A stretch of DNA of 64,000 nt, from contig NZ_AWNH01000014.1 of NCBI RefSeq assembly GCF_000482245.1, positions 163,091-227,090 of the forward strand, read 5' to 3'. A program made the position numbers and the translations under genes. The notes under the pieces were generated by a model. The model saw only the letters and a list, made by a program, of their open reading frames with translations. It searched no databases and was not told where the DNA came from. The DNA is from Leptolyngbya sp. Heron Island J. GTDB taxonomy: Bacteria > Cyanobacteriota > Cyanobacteriia > Phormidesmidales > Phormidesmidaceae. This document shows positions 1-9,598 of this stretch, one piece after another. The first letter of the stretch is position 1. Each line of letters opens with the position of its first letter.

Positions 1-1
1 G

Positions 2-202
2 ATAGGTGTAGGCCATCCTCCCCCGACGAGAGACTTTATTTTGAACCATGACTCCATGTTGGTTAGGTTATTTAGCTCGCAACAAGTTTTCTACCCATGG
101 GGCATGGAGATGCCGTTAAGCCTTTTTGACCTGACAACACTCACGGCTATTGGTTTGGCCAAGGCGCTGTCACTGCATGAGCGCCTAACCATTAAATGCT
201 GA
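2..202 (+). CDS. C-terminal fragment of an unidentified protein (partial, cut by window edge)
   Basis: The second forward frame is open from the window edge to a TGA at 200-202, giving about 66 codons. The translation has a mixed, protein-like composition, including the stretches VGHPPPTRDF and FYPWGMEMPLSLFDLTTLT. It stops 31 bases before the next gene, on the same strand, which fits the end of an upstream gene in the same unit as the two membrane proteins that follow. I do not recognise the family, and a chance open frame of this length is possible. Confidence 0.4.
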   Translation: MGVGHPPPTRDFILNHDSMLVRLFSSQQVFYPWGMEMPLSLFDLTTLTAIGLAKALSLHERLTIKC

Positions 203-233
203 CAGCTAAACATTTTGACGAATTCAACGGTTC

Positions 234-1694
234 ATGAGCACGCATAAATTATCGACGTCTGAGAGATGGGTCTTAATCTTTTTGAGTTTGGTTATAGGTT
301 GTCTGCTATTGCAGCCCATAGTTGAGCTAGTGGCAATAGTCCCTAAAAACTACAACGAAGGATGGAATGCTTTTCATAGTGCTCATGCTCTCGGGCCAGA
401 AAACCTATATCCCAAGGCTGACCAGCTGTTTTCTAACAACTATCCCCCCCTATCGTTTTACCTGGTCGGCGGGTTAGGAGCCGTGATGGGCGATGGGATT
501 ATTGCTGGCCGCCTGGTGGCTCTAGGTAGTTTGCTATTGGTCACTGCCAGCATTTTTTTGATTTTACGATGGCCGCTGGACTGTGCCTTGACTCCAAGTT
601 TGCTCTCATCACTGCTGTTTTTAGGCTATGTCAGCACCCACTATCGCAACTATGTGGCGATGAATGATCCGCAAATGTTAGCACATGTTTTTCAGCTGTG
701 TGGGGTCCTGGTGCTCTATGGCAAAGGCACGATTCGGGGGAAAGCCTCATCCATGTGGTTATCACTGGCCCTGGGTCTCATTTTTGGCAGTCTTTTGATT
801 AAACACAATCTGCTAACGATTCCTTTGATTACCACTGGTTGGCTACTGATCAGTGCTAGAGGCTATTGGTTATGGCTATTGCTGGGGGTGGGCACTGGTT
901 GCTTAGGGCTATGCTACGGGATGTACGGATCTGATTTTCTACGGGAGATCTTGTTTCATTCGCGGCAGTATCAGTTTGAGAAAATTCCAGATAAGTTATT
1001 AAATTGGCTGCATCCGGCGTTCTTGTGGATATTTTATGGGGTTGGCGCTAACTGGAAGTCTCACAAAAAGTACGCCTGGTTGGTCATGGTTTACTTTTTG
1101 GTCTCGCTAATAGTGGCCGCCGCTATTGCTGGCGGGCAAGGGGTTGACTATAACTCAGTGTTTGATGTGTTGATGGGTTTGATTTTGCTATTGGGGACTG
1201 GGCTCGACCGGGTCAAGCACAGGGCCAAGGTGCTTAAACCTCGTCTGGGTTGGATCGTAGTTTTAGCACTGCCGGTACTTTTGGCCTTGCCCTCCGTGGG
1301 GCTTGTGGATGAGCTTAAGGCTTTTGAGACGGAAAAGGTAAGTACAGCGGCTGTGATTGATGCGATCGCAACTACCGATGGGCCAGTCATGTGTGAAATG
1401 CTAGCCCTCTGTTACTGGGCAGGCCACCCCTTTGAAGTCGACCTGTTTAACACAGGACAAAAAATAAAAACCGGCACCATGGCAGAGACTGTTCTCACCA
1501 ATTTAATTGAACAGCAACACTTTGCCATTATTCAGCTGAACCATAGCGACGGTAGCCGTAATCTGCCAACAGCCGTAAACCAGGCCATTTTCAAATACTA
1601 TCAAGTACGTCCCCCATTACCCCTACCGGGTATTGAACATCCAGCATTTTTGTTTTATCCGGTAGAGTTACCTGCAAAGGCAAGCGGGCCGTAA
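234..1694 (+). CDS. Multi-pass membrane protein, GT-C glycosyltransferase-like
   Basis: This 486-residue protein is very hydrophobic, with about ten predicted membrane spans and an N-terminal span near residues 13-35. An acidic loop follows the first span (YNEGWNAFHSA), the place where GT-C enzymes of the PMT/ArnT class carry their catalytic acidic residue. A second loop has NNYPPLSFYLVGGL, also common in these lipid-linked sugar transferases. The C-terminal ~130 residues look like a soluble outer domain. Such proteins move a sugar from a polyprenyl phosphate donor onto a lipid, glycan or protein at the outer side of the plasma membrane. The next gene is of the same broad type and starts 24 bases downstream, so the two probably form an operon. 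Donor and acceptor cannot be inferred. Confidence 0.6.
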   Translation: MSTHKLSTSERWVLIFLSLVIGCLLLQPIVELVAIVPKNYNEGWNAFHSAHALGPENLYPKADQLFSNNYPPLSFYLVGGLGAVMGDGIIAGRLVALGSLLLVTASIFLILRWPLDCALTPSLLSSLLFLGYVSTHYRNYVAMNDPQMLAHVFQLCGVLVLYGKGTIRGKASSMWLSLALGLIFGSLLIKHNLLTIPLITTGWLLISARGYWLWLLLGVGTGCLGLCYGMYGSDFLREILFHSRQYQFEKIPDKLLNWLHPAFLWIFYGVGANWKSHKKYAWLVMVYFLVSLIVAAAIAGGQGVDYNSVFDVLMGLILLLGTGLDRVKHRAKVLKPRLGWIVVLALPVLLALPSVGLVDELKAFETEKVSTAAVIDAIATTDGPVMCEMLALCYWAGHPFEVDLFNTGQKIKTGTMAETVLTNLIEQQHFAIIQLNHSDGSRNLPTAVNQAIFKYYQVRPPLPLPGIEHPAFLFYPVELPAKASGP

Positions 1695-1718
1695 TGTCTA
1701 GATAGAGTATTTGCAAAC

Positions 1719-3230
1719 ATGTCCATTTCCATCCCCCATTGGCTGATTCGTATTTATAAATCGCCATGGGCTGCCGTTCTGATTGTCGCCATTCTGGGCT
1801 TTATTGGTGCCCTCAATCACAGCATGTGGCGCGATGAGATGAATGTCTGGCTAATTGCACGGGATAGTCCATCCTGGGCAGCATTTGTGGAAAATATTCA
1901 CTACGACCGTGCCCATCCAGGTCTATGGCACCTGCTGGTGGCAGGGCTATATCACGTATTTGGTCAGCCCATCGCCATGCAGATATTTCACTGGCTGCTA
2001 GCGATGGGCTCATTATTGCTGATCTGGCAATGCAGCCCTTTTACCCAATGGCAAAAGTGGCTGTTTACCTTTGGCTATCTACCATTCTATGAGCATCTAC
2101 TGATTGCTCGTAACTATGCGATCGCTATGTTGCTCCTGTTTGCCATTTGCAGCCTGTGGCCTATGCGGCGGCAGGCTTACTGGCCACTGGCGGGGTTACT
2201 GGTGCTGTTGGCGAATAGCAATGTTTATGCATTTTTAATTGCGATCGCTCTCGCTCTAACCCTGGGACTGGAGGTATTGTGCGAGACCCAACGTCGCCGC
2301 TGGCTCGATATAGGGCTGAGCAGCTTCCTAATTGTGACAGGCTATGCCATAGCCCTTTACTTCATTATCCCCCCCATCGATGTCGCTAATCAGGCCCTTG
2401 AAGGGTATGTCACTGGCCTGAACATCCGACATCTGCTCAGAGCCGTTGGTCGCATCTTTGGGGGGTACTACGTCATCATCCCCAACGGTAAGCGATACCT
2501 GGATCTCTTAATCTGTGCAGCCATTAGTCTAGGAACTTGCTTTTTAGTTGTACTCAAGCTTGTCAAAAAGCCTTATCCCTTAGCATTTTATTTACTGAGT
2601 AATGGCATCCTCTTAGGCTTTACATACGCCAAATTTATGCCGATCTCCATTCGTCATTTTGGGAACTTTTATCTCATTCTGATTGCAGCATTGTGGCTAG
2701 CCTGTCACTATCAGCCAACCACAGCCATCACCCAACACATACTTATCCTTGAAACATGGCAGCAACAATCCCAGCGCTGGTTTAGTCGGACATTTACCAG
2801 CATTTTGATCGCCCATGTCATCGGCGGTATATTCCTGTTCACCATGGACTTCACTATTCCCTACTCAGCCAGCCGAACCACTGCTGCCTATATGCGTCAG
2901 GCCAATCTACAAGACGAATTTATTGTAGCTAGTCGCGATGCTCAGATGGCTGCCCTCAGCGGCTACCTCGATCGCCCTTTTTACTTTCCAGAACGCCAGG
3001 CCATCGGTAGCTACACACTATTCTTTAAAGGAGTTCGCCAGGAAGTTGATCAGCAAATAGTCCTTCAGCAGGTGAAGCAACTGCTAGCTGAGCACCCTAA
3101 AATTCTCCTAGTGCTCAGCAAAGAATTAGAAGAAACAACTACAGGCCTCGACATTGAGCCGATCCAGTCATTTGAGAAAGCCTGGCAAAATGAAGAGTAC
3201 TACCTCTACTGGGTTAGCGCTGCCGGGTAG
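1719..3230 (+). CDS. Multi-pass membrane protein, GT-C glycosyltransferase-like
   Basis: This is a 503-residue integral membrane protein with a first span near residues 18-36, followed by MWRDEMNVWLIARD. The acidic pair right after the first span is a signature of GT-C transferases (PMT, ArnT, GT39/GT83-like). About ten further hydrophobic segments and a soluble C-terminal tail of ~110 residues follow. It lies 24 bases after a similar gene and ends two bases before the convergent thf1 gene. The likely role is glycosylation using a polyprenyl-linked sugar, with unknown target. A general polytopic membrane protein without transferase activity remains possible. Confidence 0.6.
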   Translation: MSISIPHWLIRIYKSPWAAVLIVAILGFIGALNHSMWRDEMNVWLIARDSPSWAAFVENIHYDRAHPGLWHLLVAGLYHVFGQPIAMQIFHWLLAMGSLLLIWQCSPFTQWQKWLFTFGYLPFYEHLLIARNYAIAMLLLFAICSLWPMRRQAYWPLAGLLVLLANSNVYAFLIAIALALTLGLEVLCETQRRRWLDIGLSSFLIVTGYAIALYFIIPPIDVANQALEGYVTGLNIRHLLRAVGRIFGGYYVIIPNGKRYLDLLICAAISLGTCFLVVLKLVKKPYPLAFYLLSNGILLGFTYAKFMPISIRHFGNFYLILIAALWLACHYQPTTAITQHILILETWQQQSQRWFSRTFTSILIAHVIGGIFLFTMDFTIPYSASRTTAAYMRQANLQDEFIVASRDAQMAALSGYLDRPFYFPERQAIGSYTLFFKGVRQEVDQQIVLQQVKQLLAEHPKILLVLSKELEETTTGLDIEPIQSFEKAWQNEEYYLYWVSAAG

Positions 3231-3232
3231 TC

Positions 3233-3997
3233 CTAGGACTCGGATTCAGCTGACTCAGCAGTACCAGACGCAGCGTCAGAAGAGGTTTCTGCTTCTGCCT
3301 TGGCTTGAGCCCGCTGCTCACGTTTTTTGCGCTCGGCTTCCAAGATATCTTTCATCACTTCCTGAGCCTGGGCCATCTTGTCCAGGTTACTCCGATAGAG
3401 TTCTAGATCTTTGTCAACCTTTTCAGCCGGTAATGCCAGCATTTCGGCCGCTGTTTTTAGCATTTCCTCACGCTTATCCTTGTCATCCAAAGCCGCTACA
3501 TCAACGGTTTCAAACAAGGTGTAGAGACCTACAGCCATCAGGCGAGTGTACTTGGCGCTGGCTTGATTCGCCACCATGTGGAGCTTGTTTTGCAAATTGC
3601 TACCGCTTGCAGCTTTAGCATTGGAGAGCTGAGTGTTGAGATCGTTCAGCGATAGGTTTGCGAGATCGGCCTTTAAAGCCTCAGCATCTTGTCGATATTG
3701 TTGAGAATCGCCTTCCACTGCTTTACAGATAGCCGCGAAGATTGATTCTTTGTCTTGCTCAGGCTCATAACCCACCATAAACCGATCAAAACTGGTCACC
3801 ACACCGAGGGCATAGAGGGGGTTATAGACAAAATCGACATTTACCGAAAGCAGATGCATTTCCACCATTAGCTCCTCAACCACTCTCCGGTATAGAGAAT
3901 TGATAGGACGAGAATGGTGATTGTAGAAGGCTCGCTTGGTATCGGAAACCGTACGGAGGTTAGTCACAGGTGGGGTTAATAAAACGCTAGACATCAT
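3233..3997 (-). CDS. thf1: Thf1/Psb29, photosystem II biogenesis protein
   Basis: The 254 residues match the Thf1/Psb29 (thylakoid formation 1) family along their length. The N-terminal core has TVSDTKRAFYNHHSRPIN and FDRFMVGYEPEQDKESIF, hallmarks of the family, and an alanine- and glutamate-rich coiled-coil tail forms the last ~60 residues. In cyanobacteria and plants the protein supports photosystem II repair and stabilises thylakoid FtsH protease complexes. It has no signal peptide, as expected for a cytosolic/thylakoid-surface protein. Two adjacent ATG codons are possible starts. It converges on the preceding membrane-protein gene with only two bases between the stops. Confidence 0.93.
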   Translation of the reverse strand: MMSSVLLTPPVTNLRTVSDTKRAFYNHHSRPINSLYRRVVEELMVEMHLLSVNVDFVYNPLYALGVVTSFDRFMVGYEPEQDKESIFAAICKAVEGDSQQYRQDAEALKADLANLSLNDLNTQLSNAKAASGSNLQNKLHMVANQASAKYTRLMAVGLYTLFETVDVAALDDKDKREEMLKTAAEMLALPAEKVDKDLELYRSNLDKMAQAQEVMKDILEAERKKREQRAQAKAEAETSSDAASGTAESAESES

Positions 3998-4126
3998 TTT
4001 CTACTGCGGACGAACTTTTGCCAAGAATCATAAGATTCAGGCTCAATTGTATTCATCGTGATGGATGCCCATACCACCTTAACGAAGTTTACTCACCTAC
4101 GCTGCTTCAACAGCGGCAGGTTTCGC

Positions 4127-4489
4127 CTAAAAGATCATTGGCTCCGGTGCTGCCTTAATCGCCTCTTCTTCACTGTCGTAAATCGCAAACACAGAATCCA
4201 TCATTGTCACTTCAAAGACGAGCTTTGATTCTGGATGGACATTGCATAGCTTAAAGCTACCTTGAAGCTTATCGGCATCCCGCATCCCTGCCACCAAAGA
4301 CGTTAACCCTGAACTATCAATAAAGTTAACCTCGCCAAGATTGACAATGATGTGGGGAGTTGTATTGACAATACACTCCTGCAGCTTGAGACGGAACTGC
4401 CAAGCTGTAGTGATATCGAGCCGCCCTTGGGGTAAGAAAACAGCAATACTATGACTGCTCTCGGGCGGGTTGACTATTCTTTGCTCCAT
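4127..4489 (-). CDS. STAS-domain protein, anti-sigma factor antagonist-like
   Basis: This short protein (about 120 residues from the chosen start) is a single STAS domain of the SpoIIAA/RsbV class. It contains GRLDITTAWQFRLKL, then VNLGEVNFIDSSGLTSLV, in which the serine of DSSG is the residue phosphorylated in classical antagonists. Such proteins bind or release a partner switch kinase/anti-sigma factor depending on phosphorylation. I start it at ATG 4489 (MEQRIVNPP) because the 25 residues available upstream look unlike the family. No partner kinase or phosphatase gene is adjacent, so its pathway is unknown. Confidence 0.85.
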   Translation of the reverse strand: MEQRIVNPPESSHSIAVFLPQGRLDITTAWQFRLKLQECIVNTTPHIIVNLGEVNFIDSSGLTSLVAGMRDADKLQGSFKLCNVHPESKLVFEVTMMDSVFAIYDSEEEAIKAAPEPMIF

Positions 4490-4780
4490 GGTGACCGGCC
4501 TTTCATATCTGATAGCTAATTTTAAATATCTGACGAGCACCAAACCAATGCCCGTACATACCATGATGCCCTTGAGAACATGAGAAAGCGCTGAAATGCC
4601 AACGCTTACGACAAATTGCGGATTTTAATCGACACTTAGAAATACTGATTTTGCAAAGCTACACAATGTTCAAAAGAACATGCAGATCAGTATGCACGAA
4701 AATACATACAAAATCAGGATATTTACGCATCAACCGTGATACGGCACCGATGCGTCTTCTCGGTATATTCCTTGATGCTT

Positions 4781-4810
4781 AAAGAGTGCATGGAGTTCCA
4801 CGCACTCTTT
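4781..4810 (-). terminator. Hairpin downstream of hemF
   Basis: Two 13-base arms (AAAGAGTGCATGG and CCACGCACTCTTT, one mismatch) enclose a 4-base loop. It sits 22 bases beyond the hemF stop on the transcript strand. There is no clean U-run after the stem, so it may be an RNA-stabilising hairpin rather than a strong intrinsic terminator. Confidence 0.55.
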
Positions 4811-4831
4811 AGAATGTAAAAAATTATTTTT

Positions 4832-5869
4832 TTACGCGCCCCAGTTCACCCAATCTTGAGGTTTTAGAAAAGTATCGTAAAGCTTAGCCTCAGGAGTACC
4901 TGGCTCAGGCGCATAACTATACTCCCAACGCACCATGGGCGGCAGCGACATTAGGATTGATTCGGTCCGACCATTAGTCTGCAATCCAAAAATCGTTCCG
5001 CGATCGTAGACAAGATTAAATTCAACGTAGCGTCCCCGACGATAGAGCTGGAAATTACGCTGATGCTCACCGTACTCAGTATGACGTCGCTTTTCAACAA
5101 TGGGAATGTAGGACGGCAAGAAGGCATCGCCACAATCAATGGCGAACTTGAATAGATCTTCCCAACCCCGCTGTGGTGGCTGCCCTACTTTCTGACTGTG
5201 TTGTGCTGCCGGACCATCAGGCTTGGGACCACGATACAGCTCACCAGTACCGTCCTGGTAGTCAAAGAATACACCGCCTACACCACGGGTTTCCTGACGA
5301 TGCTTTAGGTAAAAATATTCGTCACACCATAGCTTGAAGGTGTTGTAGTACTCAGGATGATTGCGATCGCACGCTTCTTTTAACGTCCGATGAAACTGCA
5401 CTACATCCTCTTCAAACGGATAATAGGGCGTTAGATCAATACCACCGCCAAACCACCAAACTGGGCCTGCCTCAAAATAGCGATAGTTAAGATGTACTGT
5501 AGGTATATAAGGGTTACGAGGATGCAACACCATTGAAGTGCCTGTTGCATAGAAACCATGGCCTTCAGCTTCGGGACGCTGCATCAAAATTGAAGGAGGC
5601 AGTCGATCGCCCCAAACCTCAGAGAAATTAACCCCACCCTGCTCAAAAACATCGCCCTGCTTCATCACGCGTGAACGGCCACCCCCACCATCGGGGCGCG
5701 TCCACTGGTCTTCTACAAATTGACCGACGCCGTCAACCTCAGCCAGCTTCTGACATATACGATCCTGAAGTCCCTTGAATCCTTGGCTCACACGCTCGCG
5801 TGAATCACTAGGAGGAACAACGGGACTAGAGACCTTCTGCGTAGAGTTCTGCGTAGAAGCGATGACCAT
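4832..5869 (-). CDS. hemF: Oxygen-dependent coproporphyrinogen III oxidase HemF
   Basis: At 345 residues this is a full-length HemF. Typical stretches are [50 protein letters not shown] and [20 protein letters not shown]. The enzyme oxidatively decarboxylates two propionates of coproporphyrinogen III to give protoporphyrinogen IX, using oxygen, in the cytoplasm. The pathway feeds both chlorophyll and heme/bilins, and hemB, ho1 and pcyA lie further along the window. It is transcribed alone, with a hairpin just downstream and a 352-base gap upstream that must hold its promoter. Confidence 0.97.
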   Translation of the reverse strand: MVIASTQNSTQKVSSPVVPPSDSRERVSQGFKGLQDRICQKLAEVDGVGQFVEDQWTRPDGGGGRSRVMKQGDVFEQGGVNFSEVWGDRLPPSILMQRPEAEGHGFYATGTSMVLHPRNPYIPTVHLNYRYFEAGPVWWFGGGIDLTPYYPFEEDVVQFHRTLKEACDRNHPEYYNTFKLWCDEYFYLKHRQETRGVGGVFFDYQDGTGELYRGPKPDGPAAQHSQKVGQPPQRGWEDLFKFAIDCGDAFLPSYIPIVEKRRHTEYGEHQRNFQLYRRGRYVEFNLVYDRGTIFGLQTNGRTESILMSLPPMVRWEYSYAPEPGTPEAKLYDTFLKPQDWVNWGA

Positions 5870-6221
5870 GGCGATCTAGAGCTAAAAAAACAAATTTGAT
5901 CAAACTGCTGCTACTAACTATCTCTAAAAGCCTGCTAAAGACACAGACCTTCAAGAAGCAGCTACTAATGATAATGAATCATGATTTTGGTGGTTTTCAA
6001 CCAAGTTGACACACAGTGTGACAATCCTTGACAAAAGCCCAAACCTATGTGGAGTCTTCGTTTTCAACCATGTCCTTAGGTTAGCAAGTAGGTGAAATGT
6101 TAACCCGAGGTTAAAATGCCTTTCAATATAAAAAATTCAAGTAGTCAAACCCAGTTAATCAGCCCCTGACCATCCGCATCCACCGTTATGAAGGTGGCTT
6201 GACCAGCATTAATTTGTTGTC
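5870..6221. other. Intergenic region between divergent hemF and a START-like gene
   Basis: These 352 bases separate two divergently transcribed genes and must contain both promoters. The sequence is AT-rich. I see a TTGACA at about 6030 but no well-spaced -10 partner, so no promoter is called. There is no open frame of note and no stable RNA signature that I can recognise. Confidence 0.5.
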
Positions 6222-6821
6222 ATGGAAGCTATAGCGATTAATCAGGTAGACTACAGGCGCATCATGCTTCGACTCTGGTTTCAGTCACTCAAACAGCACT
6301 TCCGTCGCCGCCCCCCTAAGGCTGTCAGGCGATCAGCTCTGACCCAGGGAAATAGGACAATACTGGAGAAACACTATCAGGTCAGTAGCACCGCCTCGAT
6401 CGAAGTGCTATGGCAGAAAATGAACGATCTAGCAGGTCTAGCATCCTGGCATCCGCTGATTACCGCCACCAACGCCCCCAACGGTCAGCAAGCTAAACCT
6501 GGGCTGATTTATCGAGTATTCGCCCACTGGGTGCCAGTGCCAATCAAAATTTTTGTAGAAAGCGTCCTGCCAGGAGAATGCATCAGCTTGCGGGTTTTTC
6601 CAGTGCCAGGGCTAGAAGAACGGGCCATTTATCGGCTCGAATCCGCCCTGTGTGGTACCCGTATCTCCTACTCCATAGAACTCAAAGGCTGGTTATCTCC
6701 AGTCGCCTGGTCATTTTTACGCCCCTATGCCACCAGAGTAGCAGCAGCCCTAGCTCAGGCTGCTGAACAAGCCACTACATCCGCCATTGTCCCCAACCAA
6801 TACCGAGACATTTTTAGCTAA
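6222..6821 (+). CDS. SRPBCC (START/polyketide cyclase-like) family protein
   Basis: This is a 199-residue protein. After a basic N-terminal extension of about 45 residues, the region from KHYQVSSTASIEVLWQKMND onward has the helix-grip layout of SRPBCC proteins: a strand and helix, then DLAGLASWHPLI, and a closing helix (SFLRPYATRVAAALAQAAEQ). Such folds bind hydrophobic ligands or catalyse simple cyclisations, and the ligand here is unknown. The basic, arginine-rich N-terminus may be dispensable, and an internal ATG at 6264 is a possible start. It stands alone between hemF and mrp, so context gives no further hint. Confidence 0.7.
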   Translation: MEAIAINQVDYRRIMLRLWFQSLKQHFRRRPPKAVRRSALTQGNRTILEKHYQVSSTASIEVLWQKMNDLAGLASWHPLITATNAPNGQQAKPGLIYRVFAHWVPVPIKIFVESVLPGECISLRVFPVPGLEERAIYRLESALCGTRISYSIELKGWLSPVAWSFLRPYATRVAAALAQAAEQATTSAIVPNQYRDIFS

Positions 6822-6953
6822 CGGACGTTTGCTGAGGTTTCCTATAGAGGCCATAAAGACATCCCATGTGATGTTGCCAATGCATCGGACATGACACTTT
6901 AGAATGGACTGTAAATATTCGCTTAAGAATTTGTCCACCCGTTTTACAAAAAC

Positions 6954-8024
6954 ATGATGCCGACAACTGAGGCAATTCTGGACGCGCTGCGCCCCGTTCA
7001 AGATCCTGAGCTGCAGAAAAGCTTGGTAGAGCTCAACATGATCCGCAATGTAGCCGTCGATGACGGTCAGGTGAGCTTTACTCTTGTACTAACCACTCCA
7101 GCCTGTCCCCTCAAGGAATTTATTGTTGAAGACTGTGAGAAAGCTGTAAAAACACTGCCAGGTGTGGCCTCAGTTGCGGTTGAAGTCACTGCTGAAACTC
7201 CTCAGCAAAAGTCGTCTCTTCCTGACCAGCAAGGTATTGATCAGGTCAAAAATATTTTGGCCGTTTCCAGCGGTAAAGGTGGCGTCGGCAAAAGCACCGT
7301 AGCTGTCAATCTGGCTGTATCCCTGGCCCAAGTTGGAGCTAAAGTCGGTCTGCTGGATGCCGATATCTATGGCCCCAATGCCCCCATCATGATGGGTTTG
7401 AAAGATGGCAACGTTGTTGTTAGAGATGGCACTGGTGGTCAGCAGGAACTAGAGCCCGCCTTTAACCATGGTGTCAAGCTGGTCTCCATGGGATTTTTGA
7501 TTGACCGAGACCAACCTGTAGTGTGGCGAGGCCCAATGCTCAATGGCATTATTCGCCAGTTTTTATATCAGGTGCAGTGGGGGGAGCTAGATTATCTGAT
7601 TGTGGACATGCCTCCAGGTACAGGCGACGCCCAACTGACTATGGCCCAGGCCGTGCCCATGGCGGGTGTAGTGATTGTCACCACTCCCCAAGACGTTGCC
7701 CTATCAGATGCTCGTCGCGGTTTAAAGATGTTTGAACAGCTGAATGTTCGTGTACTGGGCATCGTGGAAAACATGAGCTACTTTGTTCCACCGGATATGC
7801 CCGACAAGACCTATGACATTTTTGGCTCCGGAGGTGGAGCCAAAGCCGCCGAAGCATTAGGAGTACCCTTATTGGGCTGTGTACCGTTAGAAATGCCAGT
7901 ACGGGAAGGTGGCGACGCAGGTAAACCCATTGTGTTATCTCAACCCGGCTCTGCTTCAGCCGAAGCTCTCACCAAAATTTCTCAGCAGGTAGCGGCTAAG
8001 ATTTCGGTAGCCGCATTAACATAG
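6954..8024 (+). CDS. mrp: Mrp/ApbC-family P-loop ATPase, iron-sulfur cluster carrier
   Basis: The 356 residues begin with a DUF59/MIP18-like domain (ILDALRPVQDPELQKSLVEL; PACPLKEFI near residue 51) and continue with a MinD-like ATPase. The deviant Walker A motif GKGGVGKS is at residues 107-114, followed by DADIYGPNAP and DMPPGTGDAQLT. Family members bind and hand over Fe-S clusters using ATP. The CxxC pair that many bacterial homologues carry after ENMSYF is absent (ENMSYFVPPDMPDKTYD), as I recall for cyanobacterial Mrp. The gene has tandem ATG codons at its start and is followed by a very strong inverted repeat. Confidence 0.93.
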   Translation: MMPTTEAILDALRPVQDPELQKSLVELNMIRNVAVDDGQVSFTLVLTTPACPLKEFIVEDCEKAVKTLPGVASVAVEVTAETPQQKSSLPDQQGIDQVKNILAVSSGKGGVGKSTVAVNLAVSLAQVGAKVGLLDADIYGPNAPIMMGLKDGNVVVRDGTGGQQELEPAFNHGVKLVSMGFLIDRDQPVVWRGPMLNGIIRQFLYQVQWGELDYLIVDMPPGTGDAQLTMAQAVPMAGVVIVTTPQDVALSDARRGLKMFEQLNVRVLGIVENMSYFVPPDMPDKTYDIFGSGGGAKAAEALGVPLLGCVPLEMPVREGGDAGKPIVLSQPGSASAEALTKISQQVAAKISVAALT

Positions 8025-8029
8025 GCACT

Positions 8030-8076
8030 TGGTCATTGTTTGTAGAAATGTAGAACGATTCTACAAACAATGACCA
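8030..8076 (+). terminator. Perfect 18-bp inverted repeat after mrp
   Basis: The arms TGGTCATTGTTTGTAGAA (8030-8047) and its exact complement (8059-8076) are separated by an 11-base loop. It begins five bases after the mrp stop and precedes rodA. The stem would be long and stable. The following CATTCTTTTC is only weakly U-rich, so function as a terminator is likely but not certain. Confidence 0.65.
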
Positions 8077-8112
8077 CATTCTTTTCACAACCACGCAGTT
8101 CGTTTTGCTTGT

Positions 8113-9369
8113 ATGGCTCAAACCGCATTCCTAGGCAAATGGTTTCACCGCTCACTACACCCCTGGCGCGGCATTGACTGGCTGCTGTTGATAATGCCCC
8201 TTGGCATCACCCTGTTTTCCAGTCTGTTGATTGCTAGCACCAGGTTGTATACCGGAGAAACCGACCTAGCCTGGAACCATGTCATCATGGGTGCCCTGGG
8301 TATAGCTTTATGTATGTGGATAGCCCGTAGTCGCTATGAAGCTCTATTAGAGTGGCGCTGGGTAATCTATTTAATTACCAATCTATCCCTGGTAGCGGTC
8401 ATGCTGATTGGTACTGTAGGCAATGGTGCCCAGAGCTGGATCAGCATTGGTGGCTTCAATATTCAGCCTTCAGAATTTGCCAAGATCGGCATCATTATCA
8501 CTTTGGCAGCCACTCTAAAAGATCGAGAATCAACGACCTTAGGGGGGCTCTTAAAAGCTCTGGCGATTACTGCCGTTCCCTGGGTGCTGATTTTTTTGCA
8601 ACCTGATCTGGGCACCTCGCTGGTTTTTGGCGCAATTGTGCTGGGGATGCTTTATTGGAGCAACATGAACCCTGGCTGGTTGGTGCTACTGATCTCGCCT
8701 ATCATCGCTGCGGTTATTTTTACCCTATCGATTCCTGTATGGATTGGCTGGGTAGTGCTGGCTGGGGCGATTGCCTGGATGACGCTGCCGCTACGGTGGT
8801 ACAGCACGCTGATTATCGTTGTTGTCAACTCCATTGCGGGCAAGATTGGTGAGCTATTGTGGAACTTGCTGCAAGACTATCAACGCGAGCGTCTGACTCT
8901 GTTTCTCAATCCTGAGCAGGACCCCCTGGGTGGCGGCTATCACCTAATTCAGTCACGCATTGCCATTGGCTCAGGTCAGCTTTGGGGACGCGGCTTATTC
9001 CATGGTACGCAAACTCAGCTCAGCTTTATTCCTGAGCAGCATACGGATTTTATTTTCTCTGCTCTGGGTGAAGAGCTGGGATTTATGGGCGCTCTGGCTA
9101 TTGTATTGGCCTTCTGGTTTATCTGTTTGCGGCTGATTATCATTGCTCAAAACGCGAAGGATAATTTTGGATCGCTGCTGGCAATTGGTGTATTGTCGAT
9201 GATTGTGTTTCAGGTGGTGGTCAACATTGGCATGACCATTGGTCTAGCTCCGATTACAGGAATTCCGTTGCCTTGGATGAGCTATGGACGATCGTCATTA
9301 CTGACAAATTTTATTGGCATCGGCATTGTGGAGTCGGTGGCGAACTTTCAGCATCGGTTGAAGTTTTAA
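8113..9369 (+). CDS. rodA: RodA, SEDS-family peptidoglycan glycosyltransferase
   Basis: This 418-residue polytopic protein belongs to the FtsW/RodA/SpoVE (SEDS) family. Diagnostic segments are GNGAQSWISIGGFNIQPSEF, FLQPDLGTSLVFGAI, RIAIGSGQLWGRG and FIPEQHTDFIFSALGEELGF, which carry the conserved catalytic-loop residues, and PLPWMSYGRSS near the C-terminus. SEDS proteins polymerise lipid II into glycan strands together with a class B penicillin-binding protein. The variant motifs and the N-terminal WRGIDWLLL favour RodA (elongation) over FtsW. It follows mrp but is separated from it by a strong hairpin. Confidence 0.93.
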   Translation: MAQTAFLGKWFHRSLHPWRGIDWLLLIMPLGITLFSSLLIASTRLYTGETDLAWNHVIMGALGIALCMWIARSRYEALLEWRWVIYLITNLSLVAVMLIGTVGNGAQSWISIGGFNIQPSEFAKIGIIITLAATLKDRESTTLGGLLKALAITAVPWVLIFLQPDLGTSLVFGAIVLGMLYWSNMNPGWLVLLISPIIAAVIFTLSIPVWIGWVVLAGAIAWMTLPLRWYSTLIIVVVNSIAGKIGELLWNLLQDYQRERLTLFLNPEQDPLGGGYHLIQSRIAIGSGQLWGRGLFHGTQTQLSFIPEQHTDFIFSALGEELGFMGALAIVLAFWFICLRLIIIAQNAKDNFGSLLAIGVLSMIVFQVVVNIGMTIGLAPITGIPLPWMSYGRSSLLTNFIGIGIVESVANFQHRLKF

Positions 9370-9598
9370 AGCTCAGTGTGAAACGTCGGTTGGGTGACCC
9401 CAAACCAACAGTTCTATCCTCTCTTGAAGGCTCTTATTAACCCAATATTGCTAACCTTTTTACTCACAATCGGTTGGTAGGCGATGGGGTTCGATCGGTT
9501 GGGTTGATGAGAAATTGAGATCGGAGTGAGGGTTTTGGCGTTGTGGCACCCCAACCTACCGTTAAACTATTTATTGAAACTCTAGCAAAGCAACGCTC

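Noticed and set aside
3154-3618. Forward 154-codon frame over thf1
   Set aside because: Fully opposite to the well-conserved thf1 gene and rich in Pro/Arg/Cys as expected for an antisense shadow.
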